In this document: piece after piece, positions 8,111-11,629 of the stretch | Position numbering within the stretch: position 1 is the first letter of the stretch | How the letters are laid out: each line of letters opens with the position of its first letter | Source: Parachlorella kessleri | Taxonomy: Eukaryota > Chlorophyta > Trebouxiophyceae > Chlorellales > Chlorellaceae | Length of the DNA stretch: 11,629 nt | NCBI GenBank assembly: GCA_001598975.1 | Contig: BBXU01003158.1 | Location: 1 to 11,629 of the forward strand | Direction of reading: 5' to 3' | Notes under the pieces: generated by a model | Told to the model about the DNA's origin: nothing | The model's input: only the letters and a program-made list of their open reading frames with translations | Databases searched by the model: none | Translations under genes and position numbers: made by a program

Positions 8111-8135
8111 AATGCTGTCGCTTTCTGTTTCCTTT
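8111..8135 (+). repeat. Dispersed repeat, copy 2 (upstream of atpH)
   Basis: This 25-nt segment, AATGCTGTCG then CTTTCTGTTTCCTTT, matches 6281-6305 at 23 of 25 positions. It lies about 250 nt upstream of atpH. ACGCCA occurs close to both copies, after this one and before the other. Confidence 0.65.
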
Positions 8136-8233
8136 GTTACGCCAATTAGCATTCTTTACACTATCGTTTTATGAGGATTGCATTTACAATGTTTCCATTT
8201 TTTTACTTTTTTCAAAAAGTAAATTAGTTCGCT

Positions 8234-8267
8234 TTTCTTTAAAAAAAACTAGTTTTTTTTAAAGAAA
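8234..8267. repeat. 34-bp perfect palindrome
   Basis: Two 17-nt arms meet at the centre of CTAG (8249-8252) without a spacer. Each arm is mostly an A8 or T8 run flanked by TTTCTTT. In DNA it could extrude a cruciform; in RNA it would fold as a hairpin with a few central bases unpaired. It lies 120 nt before atpH. Confidence 0.6.
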
Positions 8268-8319
8268 TTGAATAAACTTTGTTTTTGGAAATAAAAGGAA
8301 AGGGAAAAACAAGGATTAG

Positions 8320-8634
<315 letters not shown>

Positions 8635-8648
8635 AATTTTTAATTATT

Positions 8649-8701
8649 TTTTTTCTTTTATTTTTAGTTTTTAAATTTTCTTTTAAAAATAAAAGAAAAA
8701 A
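8649..8701 (+). terminator. Stem-loop in the atpH 3' UTR
   Basis: Positions 8649-8666 pair exactly with 8684-8701, an 18-bp A/T-rich stem with one G-C pair and a 17-nt loop. It begins 14 nt after the atpH stop, where a stabilising 3' structure for the abundant atpH mRNA is expected. Confidence 0.6.
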
Positions 8702-8758
8702 TAGATATAAACCAATTTTTTTAGAATAACTAAAAAAACTATTTTTCTACTAATTATC

Positions 8759-8790
8759 AAGTTTTCTCATTAAAAAAAATGAGAAAACTT
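8759..8790 (+). terminator. Second stem-loop after atpH with a T tail
   Basis: AAGTTTTCTCATT (8759-8771) pairs exactly with 8778-8790 around an A6 loop. Three Ts and then ACTTTTTT follow, so it resembles a rho-independent terminator in shape, though plastid polymerase often reads through these. Confidence 0.5.
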
Positions 8791-8879
8791 TTTACTTTTT
8801 TTAATAATTTTATTTAAATTATTACATTTATTGTGCCATTGTGTTTTTATTTTGTAAAAATACACCAATTCATTTAGCT

Positions 8880-8923
8880 TTTTTTACGTTCATTTTTTAC
8901 TGTTTAAAAATGAACGTAAAAAA
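8880..8923 (+). repeat. 18-bp hairpin after atpH, sister of 7599-7645
   Basis: Positions 8880-8897 pair with 8906-8923 around an 8-nt loop; T8879 and G8924 add a wobble pair. The stem shares TTTTTTTACG-TCATTTTT with the hairpin after atpI, with one base-pair position swapped from A-T to T-A. Confidence 0.6.
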
Positions 8924-9370
8924 GACACTGTGTAAAAATGATATAAGAAAACCAAAAAATTTTTATCAAAATAAATCGTAAATTTTTACACAAATTTAAT
9001 ATTTTGGCGCAACAATTTTTGTAGTACTCCTCTTGAATTATTGTTATTTATTTCAAAAATGCTGAAATAATAAGTTTTTTTCAAAAGGAAAAGTTAAAAC
9101 GTGGATTTTTTTTATTTTTCTATTAAAAATAAAATAAAAATATAGTTAATTAATTTTTCTTTTTGATTTTATTTCTTTTCTTCTTTTTTATACAAAAAAG
9201 ACAATAATTTTTTATTCTTTTTTCTTTTCATTAAAAAATAAAAGAAACCAAGAGGACAAAAACTCAAAGTTTTTGTGAATAAAAACAAAAAAACAGAGAT
9301 ACTTCTTTATGAGAAGGGTGGAGAAGATATTACAAAAATTTAATATTTAAAAATCTTAAAAGGGGATTTT

Positions 9371-9895
9371 ATGCTTTTCAGCACTTCTTTAATGTTTGCA
9401 GGCCATTTTGGATTTAATACGAATATATTAGAAACCAATGTGCTGAATTTGGCAGTGGTGCTGGCCATCGTAATAACCTATGTGGGCGATGCTTTGCGAG
9501 GTTTACTTGCAAATAGAAAGCAAACGATTTTAAATAATTTTCGTGAAGCTGATCAACGAGCATCAGAAGCTCAAGATCGATTAAATCAAGCTCGACTTCA
9601 ATTAGAAAAAGCGAAAACAAAAGCTGATGAAATTAGTCAACAAGCTATTTTTACCGTTGATCAAGAAAAGAAACAAATTATTTCTCAAACTCAAGAAGAT
9701 ATTAAACGTTTAAGCATTCTTCAGCAAGAAACCTTGAAATTTGAGCAACAAAAAGCTCAAAATGAACTTGCTCAAAAATTAGTAAGATTGGCATTGCATC
9801 AAGTTCGAGAAAAACTTAATCAGCGTTTAAATTCGTTTATTCATAATGCTGTAAATAATTTTCAAATTTTACTTTTTACGAACTATAAACCGTAA
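9371..9895 (+). CDS. atpF: ATP synthase CF0 subunit b (subunit I)
   Basis: Subunit b is the peripheral-stalk anchor linking CF0 to CF1. The 174-aa protein has a short N-terminus (FGFNTNILETN), one membrane span at about residues 22-40 (VLNLAVVLAIVITYVGDAL), then LLANRKQTILNNFREAD and a long charged coiled coil (about 50-150) rich in Gln, Lys and Glu. Length is near the usual 170-185 aa. It is uninterrupted, unlike land-plant atpF with its group II intron. AGGGGA (9361-9366) ends only 4 nt before the ATG, a tight ribosome-binding distance. Codons 9434-9499, encoding the membrane span, are GC-richer (GTG, CTG, GCC, ATC, GGC) than the rest of the gene. It is followed after 220 bp by atpA. Confidence 0.96.
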   Translation: MLFSTSLMFAGHFGFNTNILETNVLNLAVVLAIVITYVGDALRGLLANRKQTILNNFREADQRASEAQDRLNQARLQLEKAKTKADEISQQAIFTVDQEKKQIISQTQEDIKRLSILQQETLKFEQQKAQNELAQKLVRLALHQVREKLNQRLNSFIHNAVNNFQILLFTNYKP

Positions 9896-9898
9896 CAC

Positions 9899-9914
9899 TG
9901 TCGCGAACGCGACA
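9899..9914 (+). terminator. GC-rich mini hairpin just after atpF
   Basis: TGTCGC-GAAC-GCGACA begins 4 nt after the atpF stop: a 6-bp GC-rich stem with a 4-nt loop. Such GC density is exceptional in these spacers. It is too short to call firmly; a processing or protein-binding site is possible. Confidence 0.4.
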
Positions 9915-9973
9915 TGCGTCCCAATTAATAAAATGTAATGCACTTTTCTTGTATTTTTTATATTTTTTACTTT

Positions 9974-10049
9974 CAATTTCTTTTCATTTTGTTCCGTTCC
10001 ATTTTTTTTTCCAAAAAAAAATGGAACGGAACAAAATGAAAAGAAATTG
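9974..10049. repeat. 37-bp perfect inverted repeat between atpF and atpA
   Basis: Positions 9974-10010 are exactly complementary to 10013-10049, separated by only CC. It is the strongest secondary structure in the window. It includes GTTCCGTTCCA and a T9/A9 inner end. It sits 66 nt before the atpA ATG within a gene cluster expected to be co-transcribed, so it should fold in the atpF-atpA intercistronic RNA without covering the atpA ribosome binding site at 10096. Confidence 0.8.
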
Positions 10050-10095
10050 TTTTGGAAAAATAAAAAATAAATGCACAAGTAAAAATGCACATAAT

Positions 10096-10101
10096 AGGAG
10101 G
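10096..10101 (+). promoter_or_regulatory. Shine-Dalgarno AGGAGG of atpA with long spacing
   Basis: A full AGGAGG ends 14 nt before the atpA ATG at 10116, longer than the usual 5-10 nt. No in-frame alternative start lies closer, and the family N-terminus [10 protein letters not shown] fits ATG 10116. Confidence 0.55.
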
Positions 10102-10115
10102 AAGTTCAGCATATC

Positions 10116-11629
10116 ATGGTAAAAATTAGACCTGATGAAATTAGTAGTATTATAAAACAACAGATTGAACAATATCAGCAAGAAGTTAAGGCGGTAAATG
10201 TAGGAACTGTTTTCCAAGTAGGAGATGGTATTGCACGTATTTATGGTCTTGATAAAGTAATGGCTGGTGAGTTACTTGAATTTGAAGATGGTACAGTAGG
10301 TATTGCTTTAAATTTAGAAACTAAAAATGTTGGTGCTGTTTTAATGGGTGAAGGTACCAGTGTTCAAGAAGGTAGTTCAGTACGTGCTACGGGTAAAATT
10401 GCTCAAATTCCTGTAGGTGACGGTTATTTAGGTAGAGTTGTTAATTCATTAGCACGTCCTATTGACGGGAAAGGAGAAATTTCTACTACAGAAAATCGAC
10501 TTATTGAATCATCAGCACCAGGTATTATTTCACGACGTTCTGTTCATGAGCCATTACAAACAGGAATTGTAGCTATTGATTCAATGATTCCGATTGGTAG
10601 AGGTCAACGAGAATTAATTATTGGTGACCGACAAACAGGAAAAACAGCTATTGCTGTTGATACAATTTTAAACCAAAAAGGTAAAGATGTTGTTTGTGTT
10701 TATGTAGCTATTGGTCAAAAAGCATCATCGATTGCACAAGTAGTTAATACTTTACAAGATCGAGGTGCTATGGATTATACCATTATTGTTGCTGCTACTG
10801 CAGATTCACCAGCAACTTTACAATATTTAGCTCCTTATACAGGTGCAGCATTAGCTGAATACTTTATGTATACTGGTCGTCATACTTTAGTAATTTATGA
10901 TGATTTAACAAAACAAGCACAAGCATATCGTGAAATGTCTTTATTACTTCGTCGTCCACCAGGACGTGAAGCATATCCAGGAGATGTTTTTTATTTACAC
11001 TCACGACTTTTGGAACGTGCTGCTAAATTAAATGATAAATTAGGTAGTGGAAGTATGACTGCTTTACCTATTGTTGAAACACAAGAAGGTGATGTTTCGG
11101 CTTATATTCCAACTAACGTTATTTCAATTACTGATGGTCAAATCTTTTTATCTGCTGATATTTTTAATGCAGGTATTCGTCCAGCAATTAATGTTGGGAT
11201 TTCAGTTTCTCGTGTAGGTTCGGCTGCACAACCAAAAGCTATGAAACAAGTAGCGGGTAAATTAAAATTAGAATTAGCTCAATTTGCTGAATTAGAAGCT
11301 TTTTCACAATTTGCTTCTGATTTAGATCAAGCTACTCAAAATCAATTAGCTCGAGGTCAACGTTTACGTGAATTATTAAAACAGTCTCAATCTTCACCTT
11401 TAGCTTTAGAAGATCAAGTAGCATGTATTTTTGCTGGTACTAATGGATATTTAGATGTTATTCCTGTTGATCGTGTTCGTGCGTTTTTAGTAGGATTAAG
11501 ACAATATCTCCTTCTAAATAAACCTAAATATGGTGAAATTCTTCGTACTACAAATACTTTAACTGATGAAGCTCAAAGTTTATTAAAACAAGCTATTGGC
11601 GAATTTACAAGTGAATTTTTAGCTACTAC
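10116..11629 (+). CDS. atpA: ATP synthase CF1 subunit alpha, 3' end cut by the window
   Basis: The alpha subunit alternates with beta in the CF1 hexamer on the stromal face and carries non-catalytic nucleotide sites. The window holds 504 codons plus 2 nt without a stop; plastid alpha is about 503-508 aa, so only a few codons are missing. It starts [20 protein letters not shown]. An N-terminal beta-barrel (about 25-95) is followed by the Walker A motif GDRQTGKT at 170-177 and Walker B LVIYDDL at 258-264. Next come [33 protein letters not shown] with the arginine finger at residue 366, and the helical C-terminal domain. No frame break is seen. It is last in the visible rps2-atp cluster, with AGGAGG at 10096-10101. 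Confidence 0.98.
   Translation, partial: MVKIRPDEISSIIKQQIEQYQQEVKAVNVGTVFQVGDGIARIYGLDKVMAGELLEFEDGTVGIALNLETKNVGAVLMGEGTSVQEGSSVRATGKIAQIPVGDGYLGRVVNSLARPIDGKGEISTTENRLIESSAPGIISRRSVHEPLQTGIVAIDSMIPIGRGQRELIIGDRQTGKTAIAVDTILNQKGKDVVCVYVAIGQKASSIAQVVNTLQDRGAMDYTIIVAATADSPATLQYLAPYTGAALAEYFMYTGRHTLVIYDDLTKQAQAYREMSLLLRRPPGREAYPGDVFYLHSRLLERAAKLNDKLGSGSMTALPIVETQEGDVSAYIPTNVISITDGQIFLSADIFNAGIRPAINVGISVSRVGSAAQPKAMKQVAGKLKLELAQFAELEAFSQFASDLDQATQNQLARGQRLRELLKQSQSSPLALEDQVACIFAGTNGYLDVIPVDRVRAFLVGLRQYLLLNKPKYGEILRTTNTLTDEAQSLLKQAIGEFTSEFLAT

Larger units (their letters stand above)
8635..9370. other. 736-bp spacer between atpH and atpF
   Basis: No gene is visible. Three strong hairpins follow atpH in succession: 8649-8701, 8759-8790 and 8880-8923. 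A weak 7-bp TATTTCA/TGAAATA pairing follows near 9047-9069. The remainder, about 9100-9300, is A/T homopolymer-like. AGGGGA just before the atpF ATG may be its ribosome binding site. Confidence 0.6.

Noticed and set aside
9414..9620. Minus-strand ORF within atpF
   Set aside because: It is antisense to the atpF membrane span and coiled coil; the Leu-rich composition follows from mirrored Gln/Lys codons.
9869..10217. Two minus-strand ORFs covering the atpF-atpA spacer
   Set aside because: They run through the 37-bp inverted repeat and into antisense atpA, consist mostly of Phe/Lys homopolymer codons and have no start signals.

Overview
This window is plastid DNA from a green alga, most likely a chlorophyte. 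Every recognisable gene is a plastid photosystem, ATP-synthase, ribosomal or tRNA gene. The spacers are very AT-rich and full of short perfect inverted repeats. None of psbC, ycf3, atpF or the atpA segment carries an intron, whereas land-plant ycf3 and atpF do. The CP43 and PsbI protein sequences look chlorophyte-like by eye. I cannot assign a genus.

Layout. 1-1511 (+): the 3' end of psbD overlapping psbC, which starts at GTG. 1621-2893 (+): two overlapping ORFs I do not recognise (about 274 and 151 codons), each needing one single-base frame correction in a homopolymer. 3247-3334 (+): trnS-GCU. 3546-4049 (-): ycf3, and 4358-4474 (-): psbI, which is only 38 codons. 4681-4753 (+): trnT-UGU. 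5331 to the window end (+): the cluster rps2-atpI-atpH-atpF-atpA, with atpI broken by one missing base and atpA cut off by the window edge within its last few codons.

How the genes work together. psbD and psbC give D2 and CP43 and psbI gives a small subunit, all of photosystem II. Ycf3 helps assemble photosystem I. atpI, atpH, atpF and atpA encode CF0 subunits a, c and b and CF1 alpha of the thylakoid ATP synthase. Rps2 is a small-subunit ribosomal protein whose gene is traditionally linked to the atp genes.

Non-coding structure. The atp cluster spacers are long for a plastid operon (531, 956, 736 and 220 bp) and hold many perfect hairpins. These include a 37-bp perfect stem just before atpA, and two related hairpins after atpI and atpH that differ by a compensatory A-T to T-A swap. 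Short modules such as CTGGAAAAAG, GAATAAAC and TTTCTGTTTCC recur between spacers, as in repeat-rich green-algal plastomes.

The least explained part is the psbC-distal ORF pair. Three independent homopolymer frame breaks (A9, C5, T4) suggest sequencing indels before any biological explanation, because conserved reading resumes after the atpI break.
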